A stretch of 64,000 nucleotides of DNA. Source: Streptomyces netropsis. Lineage in GTDB: Bacteria > Actinomycetota > Actinomycetes > Streptomycetales > Streptomycetaceae. The notes under the pieces are model-generated. The model was not told where the DNA came from. It searched no databases and saw only the letters and a program-made list of their open reading frames with translations. A program made the translations under genes and the position numbers. Location: positions 186,001 to 250,000 of the forward strand of contig NZ_JACHJG010000010.1 of NCBI RefSeq assembly GCF_014203545.1, written 5' to 3'. Below, one piece after another: positions 53,057-61,707 of this stretch (positions within the stretch are counted from its first letter, which is position 1; every line of letters begins with the position of its first letter).

Positions 53057-54952
53057 GTGACGCAGAGCGGACAGGGGGACGAGCCGCAGTTCCCTGCGGC
53101 CCCGCCCGCGCAGCCCGTGCACGAAGGCGTCGTGCTGCCCTCGCGCAGGAGCCATGGCGCGCCGTGGTCGGCCGACCGGGAGCAGAACGCGGCATCGGAC
53201 CAGTCCTGGGGCGAGCCCTGGAGCGCCGACGCGCAGCGCGCACCCCTGCCTCCGGAGCGTCCTCAGCAGGCACCGCAGACCTCGCCGGCTCAACCGCCCC
53301 GGCAGGCTCCGCAGCCCATGCCGGTCACGCAGATCACCGAGGCCTTTCTGAGCGTGCCGCCGCCGCCCGCCCACGCCCCGGGCACATCGCCGGGCCCCGG
53401 GGGCTCCGAGGCCACCCAGTACCTGCCGCCCGTGGCGGCGGGCCCGATGCCCGGGGGCGATTCGGTCTCCGAGGCGACGCAGTATCTGCCGCCCGTGGGC
53501 AACAGCCCCATCCCCGGCGCCCCGGTCCCGCCCGCGCCCTTCACACAGCCGGCCTCGGACTCGGTGTCCGAGGCCACGCAGTACCTGCCGCCGGTGGCCG
53601 CCGACGGCCCCGCCCCCGGTGCCGGCGACTCGGTGTCGGAGGCGACGCAGTACCTGCCGTCCATGGGCACCGGTTCCCTGCCCGGCACGTCCACGCCGAC
53701 CGCGTCCTTCGCGCGCGGGGCGGCCGATCCCGCGGCCGTGACCCCCGAGTACCTGGAGCCGGGAGGCTCGCCCGACTCGCCGTCCGAGGCGACCCAGTAC
53801 CTGCCGCCGGTGGGCGGCGGGATACCCGGCGGCATATCCGGCACCGGCCTGTCCGGTCCGGCGGGCACCGACCGGGAGGGGCAGTCCTACGGGCGGCACG
53901 CCGCCGAATCGGCCGCGGAGGCCACGCAGTTGCTGTCCCCGCAGCCGCCCGCCCCGGCGGACTCCGACGCCACCCGTCATCTGCCGCCCGTCTCCGCCCA
54001 GTCCCCGGCACCGGCCGCGGGTCCCGCCGATCCGGCCGCCGGCGGACCGCCGGTCTTCGCGATGCGGCCGGGCCAGGCGGAGCGGCCGCCGCCGGCCGAG
54101 TTCGACGGGCTGTTCCGCGCGGCCGAGCCGACGGCGCAGCTGCCGCCCGTCCAGGCGCCCATCCGCAAGCAGCCACCGCCGTCCGGCCACGGGCCCGTGC
54201 CGTCCCACCAGGGCCCGGGCGGCCCCGGTCGGCGGGCGCCCCACGAGGCGCACCAGGCCCCCGAGCCCTACGAGCCGTACGACCCGCCGGCCCGGCGCAA
54301 GAAGTCCCCGGCCGTGCTGATCGGCGCGGTCGTGGCGGCCTGTGCGGTCGCCGGCCTCGGCGCGGGCGCGTTGCTCAGCGGCGGAGGCGGCGAGGACAAC
54401 AGCGACAAACAGAACACCTCCGCGAGCACGGCCCCCAGCGAGCCGCCGAAGGACGACGACAAGAAGACGAGCCCGCCGCCGTCCCCGTCCGCCGACCCGG
54501 CGCTGGCCCAGGCGAAGGCGCTGGACGCACTGCTCAAGGACAGCAACAACAGCCGGGAGTCGGTCATCAAGGCCGTGGACTCCACCAAGAGTTGCAAGAA
54601 CCTCGACTCGTCCGCGAGCGATCTGCGTGCGGCCGCGAACCAGCGCAACGGCCTGGTGACCCGGCTCGGCCGGACGCCGATCGACAAGCTGCCCGACCAC
54701 GCGGAGCTGTCGGAGCAGCTGAAGAAGGCCTGGCAGTCGTCCGCCTCGGCGGACAGCCACTACGCGAAGTGGGCCAAGCAGGTCGACGGCAAGCACGGTT
54801 GCGTCAAGGGCCACGCCCGCCCGACCCGTGAGAGCGCCGCCGGCGACAAGGCGAGCGGCGACGCGACCGCCGCGAAGAAGAAGGCCGCGGCCCTGTGGAA
54901 CCCGATCGCGAAGAAGTACGGGCTGACCCAGCACGCCTGGTCCCAGCTGTGA
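53057..54952 (+). CDS. Membrane-anchored protein with SEATQYLPPV repeats
   Basis: 631 residues. The cytoplasmic part (1-415) is Pro/Ala/Gly-rich and disordered, with the decapeptide SEATQYLPPV or close variants at about 117, 138, 171, 194 and 243, and degenerate forms at 287, 303 and 357. The motif SEATQY resembles phospho-Thr/FHA-docking sequences of actinomycete Ser/Thr kinase substrates (inference). A single membrane helix (about 418-440, AVLIGAVVAACAVAGLGAGALL) is followed by an acidic linker and an extracellular Lys-rich helical domain with two Cys (KSCKNLD, KHGCVKG). GTG start after GAGGAG. Function unknown. Confidence 0.75.
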   Translation: MTQSGQGDEPQFPAAPPAQPVHEGVVLPSRRSHGAPWSADREQNAASDQSWGEPWSADAQRAPLPPERPQQAPQTSPAQPPRQAPQPMPVTQITEAFLSVPPPPAHAPGTSPGPGGSEATQYLPPVAAGPMPGGDSVSEATQYLPPVGNSPIPGAPVPPAPFTQPASDSVSEATQYLPPVAADGPAPGAGDSVSEATQYLPSMGTGSLPGTSTPTASFARGAADPAAVTPEYLEPGGSPDSPSEATQYLPPVGGGIPGGISGTGLSGPAGTDREGQSYGRHAAESAAEATQLLSPQPPAPADSDATRHLPPVSAQSPAPAAGPADPAAGGPPVFAMRPGQAERPPPAEFDGLFRAAEPTAQLPPVQAPIRKQPPPSGHGPVPSHQGPGGPGRRAPHEAHQAPEPYEPYDPPARRKKSPAVLIGAVVAACAVAGLGAGALLSGGGGEDNSDKQNTSASTAPSEPPKDDDKKTSPPPSPSADPALAQAKALDALLKDSNNSRESVIKAVDSTKSCKNLDSSASDLRAAANQRNGLVTRLGRTPIDKLPDHAELSEQLKKAWQSSASADSHYAKWAKQVDGKHGCVKGHARPTRESAAGDKASGDATAAKKKAAALWNPIAKKYGLTQHAWSQL

Positions 54953-54964
54953 GGGGGCTCCGGC

Positions 54965-56239
54965 TCACACGTGCGCGCGGCGGCGCTCCAGCGTCTTGGT
55001 GACGTCGGTGAACCCCTCGCGCACGGCCACGAGCCGGCCGTCCCGCACCACCTGATAGGTGACGTTCGCGTTGACGATCCGGGGGTAGTCCGGGACGGCC
55101 AGCAGATCCTGGTAGCGCCAGGAGAGCGGGGGCGTCAGCCCGCCCGTGGCGACGCGGTGCCCCCGGTCGAGCGCGGTCCGGACCGAGCGGGCGCTGATGT
55201 CGTCGGCGTCGAGCGCCATGAGCACCGACCGCAGGGCGGTGTAGGCGATCCACGTGGTCTGGACGCCGGGGTCGGCGGGGTCGACCCGGTTGTCGCCGAA
55301 GGCGTGCCGGTCGATGACCTCGCGCATGGCCCTCCAGCGGCGATCGTCCGCGGCGGGGTACCAGGCGGTGGCGAACGCGCCCTCCAGGGCGCTCTTCGCG
55401 CCGCCGGTGCTGTCGACGAGGGACTGCTTGACGCTGCCGAGCACGGACGCGATCCGCACCTTGGCCCCGGCCTCCGGCTGCCGCCGGAACGAATCGAAGA
55501 ACGTGTCCGTGCGCTCGCCGAGCGCCGCGGTGACACAGCCGCCGTCGTCGGTGCCCGCGGCCTTCAGCGCCTCCGCGCTCGTCCGCTCGTAGTCGGTGGC
55601 GTCCTCCGGTGCGCGGAGGTCGGCGGCCGGCGGCCGGCCCGCGGCGGCGAGTCCGGCGTCGAGCAGCCGGGGCAGCTGGTCGCCGGAGATCGTGTCTGGC
55701 CGTACGAGGGCGACGCGCTTGCAGGTGCCCGCCAGCTGGCGGCCGTTGCCCGCGAGCAGGGCGGCCTGGCCGCCGTTGACCGGGTAGGAGAGCGGGCTGC
55801 TCAGCTCCTCGTCGGTCAGGCCGTAGCCGCCGATGAAGGGCGTGCCGGACGCCTCCAGCGGGGACATCATCGCGCGGCCGTGCTGGCTGTAGGAGCCGAC
55901 GACCGCGACGACCTCTTCCTCGACGGCGCGCCGCGCGCAGCGTGAGGCGGCGACGGAATCGTTGCGCTCGTTGCAGGTGATGACCTTGAGGTCGCGACCG
56001 TGGATGCCGCCGTGCGCGTTGACCCAGCGGGCGAACGCCCCGGCCATGGCGGGCATGCCCGCCATGTTGGTGGCCCGGGTGCCCTCCGGGGCCCAGGTCA
56101 TGACGGTGATGGGGCCCCCGGAGTCCCCCTCGGCCCCGGGGAGCCCATCACAACCGGTGAGCAGTGCCGCCGCCGCGCACACCGCGGACACGACGGTGGT
56201 CCGTAAGGGGCGGATGGTCAGGCGACGCCGTCCGGTCAT
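54965..56239 (-). CDS. Type 1 periplasmic-binding lipoprotein (ABC/receptor ligand-binding)
   Basis: 424-residue lipoprotein of the Leu/Ile/Val-binding (type 1 PBP) fold. The lipobox LLTGC gives Cys29 after a hydrophobic signal. Then FARWVNAHGGIHGRDLKVITCNERNDSVAASRCARRAVEEEVVAVVGSYSQHGRAMMSPLEASGTPFIGG is the canonical first lobe. No permease or ATPase gene is nearby, so it may be an orphan receptor-type binding protein. Convergent to the anchored repeat protein with 12 bp between stops. Confidence 0.85.
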   Translation of the reverse strand: MTGRRRLTIRPLRTTVVSAVCAAAALLTGCDGLPGAEGDSGGPITVMTWAPEGTRATNMAGMPAMAGAFARWVNAHGGIHGRDLKVITCNERNDSVAASRCARRAVEEEVVAVVGSYSQHGRAMMSPLEASGTPFIGGYGLTDEELSSPLSYPVNGGQAALLAGNGRQLAGTCKRVALVRPDTISGDQLPRLLDAGLAAAGRPPAADLRAPEDATDYERTSAEALKAAGTDDGGCVTAALGERTDTFFDSFRRQPEAGAKVRIASVLGSVKQSLVDSTGGAKSALEGAFATAWYPAADDRRWRAMREVIDRHAFGDNRVDPADPGVQTTWIAYTALRSVLMALDADDISARSVRTALDRGHRVATGGLTPPLSWRYQDLLAVPDYPRIVNANVTYQVVRDGRLVAVREGFTDVTKTLERRRAHV

Positions 56240-56361
56240 GGCCCGAACTCTCCCGGCCGCCGGGGAACAGATGTGTGATCGCGGCGCAACGGCGGGTGAC
56301 GCCGTGGTGAATTGCGGGGGCCTGATGTGGGCGCTCGGTGGGGAACGTACGATCGAGTGCT

Positions 56362-56856
56362 GTGCAAGGTTCGGAGAAGTCTTCCCGTCGCGGCCGCCGC
56401 TCGACCACCATGGACGGCATGCCGCTCAATGACATGCCGTGGTGGCGCTGGCGCGTGAATGTGCGCTCCGCGCTGCACATGCTCTCGGACCCCGTCTTCC
56501 AGCGGGAGTGCTGGCTGACCGGGCTCCCGGGGTACGGGGATGTGACCGACGCCGTCTACCGGCTCGTCGAGGACACCTGGCTGGACAACTGGTCGGCGGA
56601 GAAGTACATAGGGACGATCTTCCGGGACCCGGCCGAGGCCAGTCTCGTCGACGCCGCCGTCCTGCGGGTGCTGCGGATCATGCACCAGGTCGGCGCCGAC
56701 GCGCCCGTCTCGGCCTACCTGGAGCACCACGCCTGGCCGGATGCCGTACGGGCCGCCCGCGAGGCGCACGTCCGGCTGGCGGCGAACGACGGGGACGAAC
56801 CGGACGTACCGCCGCGCCCGCTCGACGTGCTGGCGCAGCTCACCCGCATCGCCTGA
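56362..56856 (+). CDS. SCO4402 family conserved protein
   Basis: About 164-residue soluble protein conserved in streptomycetes; function unknown. The conserved core begins MPLNDMPWWRWRVNVRSALHMLSDPVFQRECWLTG and continues YGDVTDAVYRLVEDTWLDNWSAEKYIGTIFRDPAEASLVDAAVLRVLRIMHQVG. The start is uncertain: GTG 56362 (8 nt after a TACGAT -10 box, leaderless), ATG 56410, or GTG 56338. Located just upstream of purU on the same strand. Confidence 0.75.
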   Translation: MQGSEKSSRRGRRSTTMDGMPLNDMPWWRWRVNVRSALHMLSDPVFQRECWLTGLPGYGDVTDAVYRLVEDTWLDNWSAEKYIGTIFRDPAEASLVDAAVLRVLRIMHQVGADAPVSAYLEHHAWPDAVRAAREAHVRLAANDGDEPDVPPRPLDVLAQLTRIA

Positions 56857-56950
56857 CCGCTCGCGGAGCACGGTTCGGGGGTCTCGCTCCGGGGGTCTCG
56901 CGGAGGCGGGCGGTCCGACGGGCCCGGCGGGTATGCGACGCTATTGGGCT

Positions 56951-57835
56951 ATGAACGCCTCGCAGCCCCCCGCCTCCGAAGGGGCCCCCGAACAGTACGT
57001 CCTCACCCTCTCCTGCCCGGACAAGCAGGGCATCGTGCACGCGGTGTCCAGCTACCTCTTCATGACCGGTTGCAACATCGAGGACAGCCAGCAGTTCGGC
57101 GACCACGACACCGGGCTCTTCTTCATGCGGGTCCACTTCACCGCGGAGCCGCCGGTGACGGTGGACAAGCTGCGGGCCAGCTTCGCGGCCATCGGCGACA
57201 CCTTCCACATGGACTGGCAGATCCACCGCTCCGACGAGAAGATGCGCGTCGTGCTGATGGTGTCCAAGTTCGGGCACTGCCTCAACGACCTGCTCTTCCG
57301 CTCCCGGATCGGCGCGCTTCCGGTCGAGATCGCGGCGGTCGTCTCCAACCACACCGACTTCGCCGAGCTGGTCGGCTCGTACGGCGTCCCCTTCCGCCAC
57401 ATCCCGGTGACGAAGGAGAACAAGCCGGAGGCGGAGGCGGAGCTGCTGGAGCTGGTCCGCGCCGAGGGCGTCGAGCTGGTCGTGCTCGCCCGCTACATGC
57501 AGGTGCTCTCCGACGACCTGTGCAAGGCGCTGTCGGGCCGGATCATCAACATCCACCACTCCTTCCTGCCGAGCTTCAAGGGCGCCAAGCCGTACCACCA
57601 GGCGCACGCGCGCGGCGTGAAGCTGATCGGTGCCACGGCGCACTACGTGACCGCCGACCTCGACGAGGGCCCGATCATCGAGCAGGAGGTCGAGCGCGTC
57701 GCCCACGGCGTCACGCCCGACCAGCTCGTCGCGATCGGCCGCGACGTGGAGTGCCAGGCGCTGGCGCGCGCGGTGAAGTGGCACAGCGAGCACCGGGTGC
57801 TGCTGAACGGGCGGCGGACGGTGGTGTTCGCGTAG
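56951..57835 (+). CDS. purU: Formyltetrahydrofolate deformylase PurU
   Basis: 294-residue enzyme that hydrolyses 10-formyl-THF to formate and THF. An N-terminal ACT domain (YVLTLSCPDKQGIVHAVSSYLFMTGCNIEDSQQF, about 15-48) precedes the formyltransferase-fold domain: KMRVVLMVSKFGHCLNDLLFR, and the catalytic Asn/His/Asp region VVLARYMQVLSDDLCKALSGRIINIHHSFLPSFKGAKPYHQAHARGVKLIGATAHYVTADLDEGPIIEQ, which contains HHSFLPSFKGA and the conserved Asp of DLDEGPII. No ribosome-binding site is visible before the ATG, so it may be leaderless. Confidence 0.95.
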   Translation: MNASQPPASEGAPEQYVLTLSCPDKQGIVHAVSSYLFMTGCNIEDSQQFGDHDTGLFFMRVHFTAEPPVTVDKLRASFAAIGDTFHMDWQIHRSDEKMRVVLMVSKFGHCLNDLLFRSRIGALPVEIAAVVSNHTDFAELVGSYGVPFRHIPVTKENKPEAEAELLELVRAEGVELVVLARYMQVLSDDLCKALSGRIINIHHSFLPSFKGAKPYHQAHARGVKLIGATAHYVTADLDEGPIIEQEVERVAHGVTPDQLVAIGRDVECQALARAVKWHSEHRVLLNGRRTVVFA

Positions 57836-57857
57836 CGCGAGCGCGCTTTCGCGTCCG

Positions 57858-59126
57858 TCAGACCGGTTGTGGTTGGCGGGGGCCCTGGAGCTCCCGCAGC
57901 CGCGCTTCCCGCTCGGCGAGCGCCTGCTCCCGGGAGTACAGTGCCGCCTTCAGGGCGGCTTCCAGCTCGATGCTCCGGCGTAGCCGGGACTGGGCGTCGT
58001 CGAGGGCCTGGCTCAACCGTTGGACCCGCTGGAGCAGTGATTCCTCGTGTGTGGCGTCGGCCGACGGTTGCCTGTTGGCGGCGGTGGGAGGCGTGGTGCG
58101 GGAACGCAGGGTGGCCAGGTGCAGCTCGTAGAGATGCTGAACCGCCTCCGGTGCCACCTCCAGGCCTCGGTGGATCGAGACCTCCCGCACCAGTAGCTGG
58201 AGAAATTCCCGTGGCGGGATACGGCTGCCCGAGAGGTACCGGGAGAGGGCGCTCGGGTCCATGTGATGACGCGCGGCGAACGAGCGCAGTGAGGTGCCGA
58301 GCATCTCGAACAGGGCCCGTAGCCCCGTGGCCAGCATGCGCTGGTCATGCGGCACCCGGTCGATCGGGCGTAGCTCGCGATCCTGGCGCAGGGGTAGGTC
58401 TACGGCCTCCACGGTCTTCTCGGCGAGGACCAGCCACGCAGCTGTCGCGGCCTTCGGCGCGGGCCGCGGTGCCCGCTGCCGGTGCCTGTTCGCGTACAGG
58501 CGTAGCCAGTGTTCCTGCCACTCGTCGGCCACGGGACCGGTTTCCTCGGCGCGGATGCGGCCCTGCCGTTGCGCGAAGGTCAGACAGGCGAGTACGAGCG
58601 ATCTGACGACGAACGAGTTCGGCAGCGAGGTGCGTTTGGGGCTCAGGGCGTCGCCGATGGTGCTGCGCGGCAGCCGGGCGGCGCGCGAGCCCCAGTTCCT
58701 CGCGATGTCCTCGAGTCGCGACAGCGACGGGTTGCCCGCCCAGAGCTTGAGCTCCCGTAGGCAGGCGATGAACTCCCTAGGGGCCCCGGCCGTGGCTGGG
58801 ACGGGCGGCTGGGTCGACCACGGGCGCATCTCAGCGGCCGCCGGGCCGCCGAGTGGGCCCGGCCCGGCTTGGTGCTGGGCGATGAGCCACTGCTCGGTCC
58901 AGTGCTCGTGGCCGGCACCACAAGCCGTGGCATACGCGAGAGTGAGTTTGAGGCTCGGGAGTTTCCAGCCCGCCGCCGCCTGGGACAGCGCGGGTACCGA
59001 GTAACTCGTCCGCCGTGCGAGTGTCGTATAGGTGGGGGATCCGGCGGCCTTCCGCAGCTTTCGCAGTTGTAGCGCGAATGTCGCGTACGGGGCCGTGGGG
59101 TCGATGGGCTTTTCCGGGCGTGCCAC
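57858..59126 (-). CDS. Regulator with three HTH-like modules and coiled coil
   Basis: 422 residues. Three successive helix-turn-helix-like segments: TFALQLRKLRKAAGSPTYTTLARRTSYSVPALSQAAAGWKLPSL (about 15-58), EFIACLRELKLWAGNPSLSRLEDIARNWGSRAARLPRSTIGDAL (about 118-161), and GLRALFEMLGTSLRSFAARHHMDPSALSRYLSGSRIPPREFLQLLV (about 270-316). The C-terminus (about 355-420) is a heptad-rich coiled coil. GTG at 59126 with GGGAGG upstream. It follows a small membrane protein gene and a hairpin on the same strand. No named family; probably DNA-binding. Confidence 0.7.
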   Translation of the reverse strand: MARPEKPIDPTAPYATFALQLRKLRKAAGSPTYTTLARRTSYSVPALSQAAAGWKLPSLKLTLAYATACGAGHEHWTEQWLIAQHQAGPGPLGGPAAAEMRPWSTQPPVPATAGAPREFIACLRELKLWAGNPSLSRLEDIARNWGSRAARLPRSTIGDALSPKRTSLPNSFVVRSLVLACLTFAQRQGRIRAEETGPVADEWQEHWLRLYANRHRQRAPRPAPKAATAAWLVLAEKTVEAVDLPLRQDRELRPIDRVPHDQRMLATGLRALFEMLGTSLRSFAARHHMDPSALSRYLSGSRIPPREFLQLLVREVSIHRGLEVAPEAVQHLYELHLATLRSRTTPPTAANRQPSADATHEESLLQRVQRLSQALDDAQSRLRRSIELEAALKAALYSREQALAEREARLRELQGPRQPQPV

Positions 59127-59147
59127 TCGCGCCTCCCTGCGGGTGGT

Positions 59148-59181
59148 CCAGGGGGTGCCGCGAAAGGGCGGCACCCCCTGG
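59148..59181 (-). terminator. 14-bp perfect hairpin between membrane-protein and HTH genes
   Basis: CCAGGGGGTGCCGC-gaaagg-GCGGCACCCCCTGG, between the small ORF stop (59195) and the regulator start (59126); may attenuate read-through into the regulator gene. Confidence 0.65.
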
Positions 59182-59194
59182 CAGCCGACAGGGG

Positions 59195-59380
59195 TCAGGA
59201 CGTGCGCTGGAGCTCGCGTGCCGCCGTACCGGCGGCGAGAATGGTCGCGAGCGCGGCGGTCTCGTCGTAGCCGAGTGCGACGAGCACGACGACGACCACC
59301 AGCACCGGAATCACCGGTGGCACCGCGAGGGTCCTGCCTCCCGGCAGACTGACGCACAGTGCGTGCGTATCGATCGCCAC
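59195..59380 (-). CDS. Small membrane protein
   Basis: 61 residues starting GTG at 59380, about 10 nt after AAAGGGA. Sequence MAIDTHALCVSLPGGRTLAV then one long hydrophobic helix (PPVIPVLVVVVVLVALGY), then DETAALATILAAGTAARELQR. Encoded just upstream of the triple-HTH regulator. A partner role for the regulator, such as membrane recruitment, is speculation. Confidence 0.6.
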   Translation of the reverse strand: MAIDTHALCVSLPGGRTLAVPPVIPVLVVVVVLVALGYDETAALATILAAGTAARELQRTS

Positions 59381-59793
59381 TGATACCACTTCCCTTTGTC
59401 CGGACGGTCATTGACGAGGCGTCACGGGTTGCCGCCCGGGACACCGCCTCACTGTCTCAGCTCGCGCGGCGCGAAGGCACCCGCTCCGGAGGTCTTGTTG
59501 TTTCCTGGATTCCGGGATTCCGTTTCTTTCAGGAAAGGAACGGGCGGCGCGGATTGTTTGCCGGGTGTCCGGGCGGCGAGTGAACAATGGCGACCACATC
59601 GGTTTCGGGCCTGGTCGGTACCCGGAGGTTGTTCAGTGGGCGTCCGGATCCATCCGGCAAGCGTTGCAACCCTTCCTGCAACGCCCGTCCGCGTGGGAGA
59701 AACTCAGCAAGAACTGCGAGCCAGATACTGTTCCGTCCGGACGGTCTGCCGCAGCTTTCGGGAGCCACCCGTTGCCGCGGGACTCTCGCCAGA
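59381..59793. other. Intergenic region upstream of small membrane protein gene
   Basis: About 410 bp without a gene. Holds an inverted repeat TTTCCTG/CAGGAAA (59501-59507, 59530-59536) and GTTGCAA/TGCAAC-type short repeats near 59660. Promoter for the minus-strand small gene presumably lies here. Confidence 0.35.
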
Positions 59794-59826
59794 TCGGGGC
59801 CCCGTATCCGGGATACGGGGCCCCGA
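59794..59826 (-). terminator. 16-bp near-perfect hairpin terminator of the sigma/anti-sigma operon
   Basis: TCGGGGCCCCGTATCC and its complement around one base, 5 bp past the stop codon at 59831 of the anti-sigma gene. Confidence 0.8.
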
Positions 59827-59830
59827 CTCG

Positions 59831-61138
59831 TCACAACCGCGAAAGCGAAGCCGTGGCGAGCAGCACGTCGCGGATCGCCTCGCGGTCCCCGAGCTGCCCC
59901 GCCGCCGCTTCCTCCGGCGGCACGTGTCCCGCCGCCAGGCGGCAGAACTCCAGGGCGTCCAGCGCGACATGGGCCACCTCCTCGTCCGGTGAGGGGAGGG
60001 CCGCCGGGGAGTCGAGGGGGATGTGCCAATGGCCGCCGCCGTCGCCCTCGATCTCCAGGTGGAGGGTGCGGCCCGGTGTGCCCGCCGCGACCAGGGTGCG
60101 GGGCGGGCCCGAGAGGCCTGTGCGGCGGCGGTGCGCGATCGTGGCGGGCAGGTGCCGGGCCGCGAGGTCGATCATGTGGTGGAGGTGGCCGGCCGCCGGT
60201 GGGGCGTAGGGGTAGTGGACGGCCTCCGCGATGTCCCCGGCGTGGACCCAGCATTCGAAGGCGCGGTCGAGGAAGGAATCCCGCAGCGGCAGGGTGAACG
60301 GGCCGTAGGGGACGTCCAGTTCGGCGGCGCCGCCGCCCGCGAAGGACACGGTCCTGATCAGTGAGTGGCCCTGGGCGCGCCAGACGGCCCGCACGTCCCC
60401 GGGTGCCTGCTCGGCGGCGGCCGAGGACCAGAACGCCTCCGTGCGTTCCGTGGGCGTCCCGGGCTTCTCGCAGCCCCGTCGGGTGGGGAGCCCGAGCGCG
60501 TCCGCGACGATGCCGTCCACGGCCATCAGATGGCCGATCACCTCGGCCACGGTGGTGTCACGTCCGGCCGGGCGCCGGCCGTCGAACCAGCCCAGCCGCA
60601 CCGGGGCACGCCATTCCGCCTCGCCGATGTCGCGGAGCAGGGCGTCGAGGCGGGCGGTCTCCGCGTCGTACGGGGCGGCCCATTCGGGCACCGGGATACG
60701 GGCGGGGCGGCGGGTCAGGCAGTTGGCGAGGGTGCGGGAGCGCAGGGTGGGGTCGAGGTCGAGGTTGTCCTCGGGGTGCAGCAGCGCGACCGCGTCGCGC
60801 AGCCGGACGGCCTCCTCCGCGCAGCTCGCGCAGTCCGTCAGGTGCGCTTCGACCGCGGCCGTCTCCTCGGCGGAGCAGGCGGCCAACGCCCAGGCGCCGA
60901 GCAGTGACTTGAGCAATCCGTGGGACATGGGCGGCGCCGGTGGCGTGGGAGGTTCGGGATCCGGGGCGGGGGCGGGCGGCGGCGACGGCGTTGGTGCCGG
61001 ATCCGGTGCGTACGGCCAGCGCGGCGCGTCCTCGGCGGGTGAGCGCGGCGGGGGTATGCGCGGCGGGGTGCCCGGAGCGCCGTTCCCGCCGTCCGGCAGC
61101 CGGCGGCCGGGGCCCGCGGGGTCGTTCGTGCCGCTCAC
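59831..61138 (-). CDS. Anti-sigma protein: zinc finger fused to MDMPI/maleylpyruvate isomerase domain
   Basis: 435 residues. A Pro-rich N-terminus (1-70) leads into a zf-HC2-type zinc finger (LGAWALAACSAEETAAVEAHLTDCASCAEEA; His99, Cys103, Cys106), then a mycothiol-dependent maleylpyruvate isomerase DinB-like domain (about 145-300, RLDALLRDIGEAEWRAPVRL.., TVAEVIGHLMAVDGIVADALG with conserved His) and a C-terminal domain. No membrane helix, so it is cytoplasmic. It overlaps the upstream sigma gene as ATGA, so it is its likely antagonist; the MDMPI part may sense mycothiol or redox state (inference). Confidence 0.85.
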   Translation of the reverse strand: MSGTNDPAGPGRRLPDGGNGAPGTPPRIPPPRSPAEDAPRWPYAPDPAPTPSPPPAPAPDPEPPTPPAPPMSHGLLKSLLGAWALAACSAEETAAVEAHLTDCASCAEEAVRLRDAVALLHPEDNLDLDPTLRSRTLANCLTRRPARIPVPEWAAPYDAETARLDALLRDIGEAEWRAPVRLGWFDGRRPAGRDTTVAEVIGHLMAVDGIVADALGLPTRRGCEKPGTPTERTEAFWSSAAAEQAPGDVRAVWRAQGHSLIRTVSFAGGGAAELDVPYGPFTLPLRDSFLDRAFECWVHAGDIAEAVHYPYAPPAAGHLHHMIDLAARHLPATIAHRRRTGLSGPPRTLVAAGTPGRTLHLEIEGDGGGHWHIPLDSPAALPSPDEEVAHVALDALEFCRLAAGHVPPEEAAAGQLGDREAIRDVLLATASLSRL

Positions 61139-61707
61139 CGACCGCCCCTCCCGCTCCCGCCGTCGGGCGGCGTCACCGCGCGGGGTCCGGGGTGGGCCGT
61201 GGAGAGCAGTTGCAGGCCGAGGCGGAGCCGGCGACGGGCCTCGTCCTCGGTGACGCCGAGGTCGGCGGCGGCCCTGCGGTAGTCGAGGCGGCGGAAGTAG
61301 GCGAGGTCGAGGGCGGCGCGCAGCGGGGCGGGCATGGACGTGACGATGTAGTCGGCGCGGGCGGCGGCGGACGCCGCGCGGACCTTCTCCTCGATCTCCT
61401 CGGGCGCGCTCTCCCGGTCACTCTCCGACTGTCGCAGCCTGCTGACGGCCTGCCGGTGGGTGACCGTCGCGATCCAGGAGCGCAAGGGGCCCTGTTTGGG
61501 GTCGTAGGCGTCGGGGTGCTCCCAGACGTAGCCGAACACCTCGCGGGTGACGCGGTCGGCGCCCGCCTCGTCGCCGAGCACCCGGTGGGCGAGGCCGTGC
61601 ACGAGGGAGGCGAACCGGTCGTACAGCTCACCGAGCGCGGCGGCCTCGCCGCTCGCGAGGCGCTGCTGCATCTTCCGGTCCCACCGGGGTGGTGCGTCGT
61701 TCGTCAT
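61135..61707 (-). CDS. ECF-type RNA polymerase sigma factor
   Basis: 190-residue extracytoplasmic-function sigma factor. Region 2: ALGELYDRFASLVHGLAHRVLGDEAGADRVTREVFGYVWEHPDAYDPKQGPLRSWIATVTHRQAVSRLRQ; region 4: MPAPLRAALDLAYFRRLDYRRAAADLGVTEDEARRRLRLGLQLL. Between them a charged linker. ATG at 61707 is preceded by GGAGGGGG. Its TGA overlaps the anti-sigma ATG, giving coupled translation. Target promoters are unknown; genes around may be part of its regulon. Confidence 0.92.
   Translation of the reverse strand: MTNDAPPRWDRKMQQRLASGEAAALGELYDRFASLVHGLAHRVLGDEAGADRVTREVFGYVWEHPDAYDPKQGPLRSWIATVTHRQAVSRLRQSESDRESAPEEIEEKVRAASAAARADYIVTSMPAPLRAALDLAYFRRLDYRRAAADLGVTEDEARRRLRLGLQLLSTAHPGPRAVTPPDGGSGRGGR

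Noticed and set aside
59587..60297. Plus-strand frame starting ATG 59587
   Set aside because: It overlaps the anti-sigma gene in antisense and crosses a strong terminator hairpin; no ribosome-binding site.
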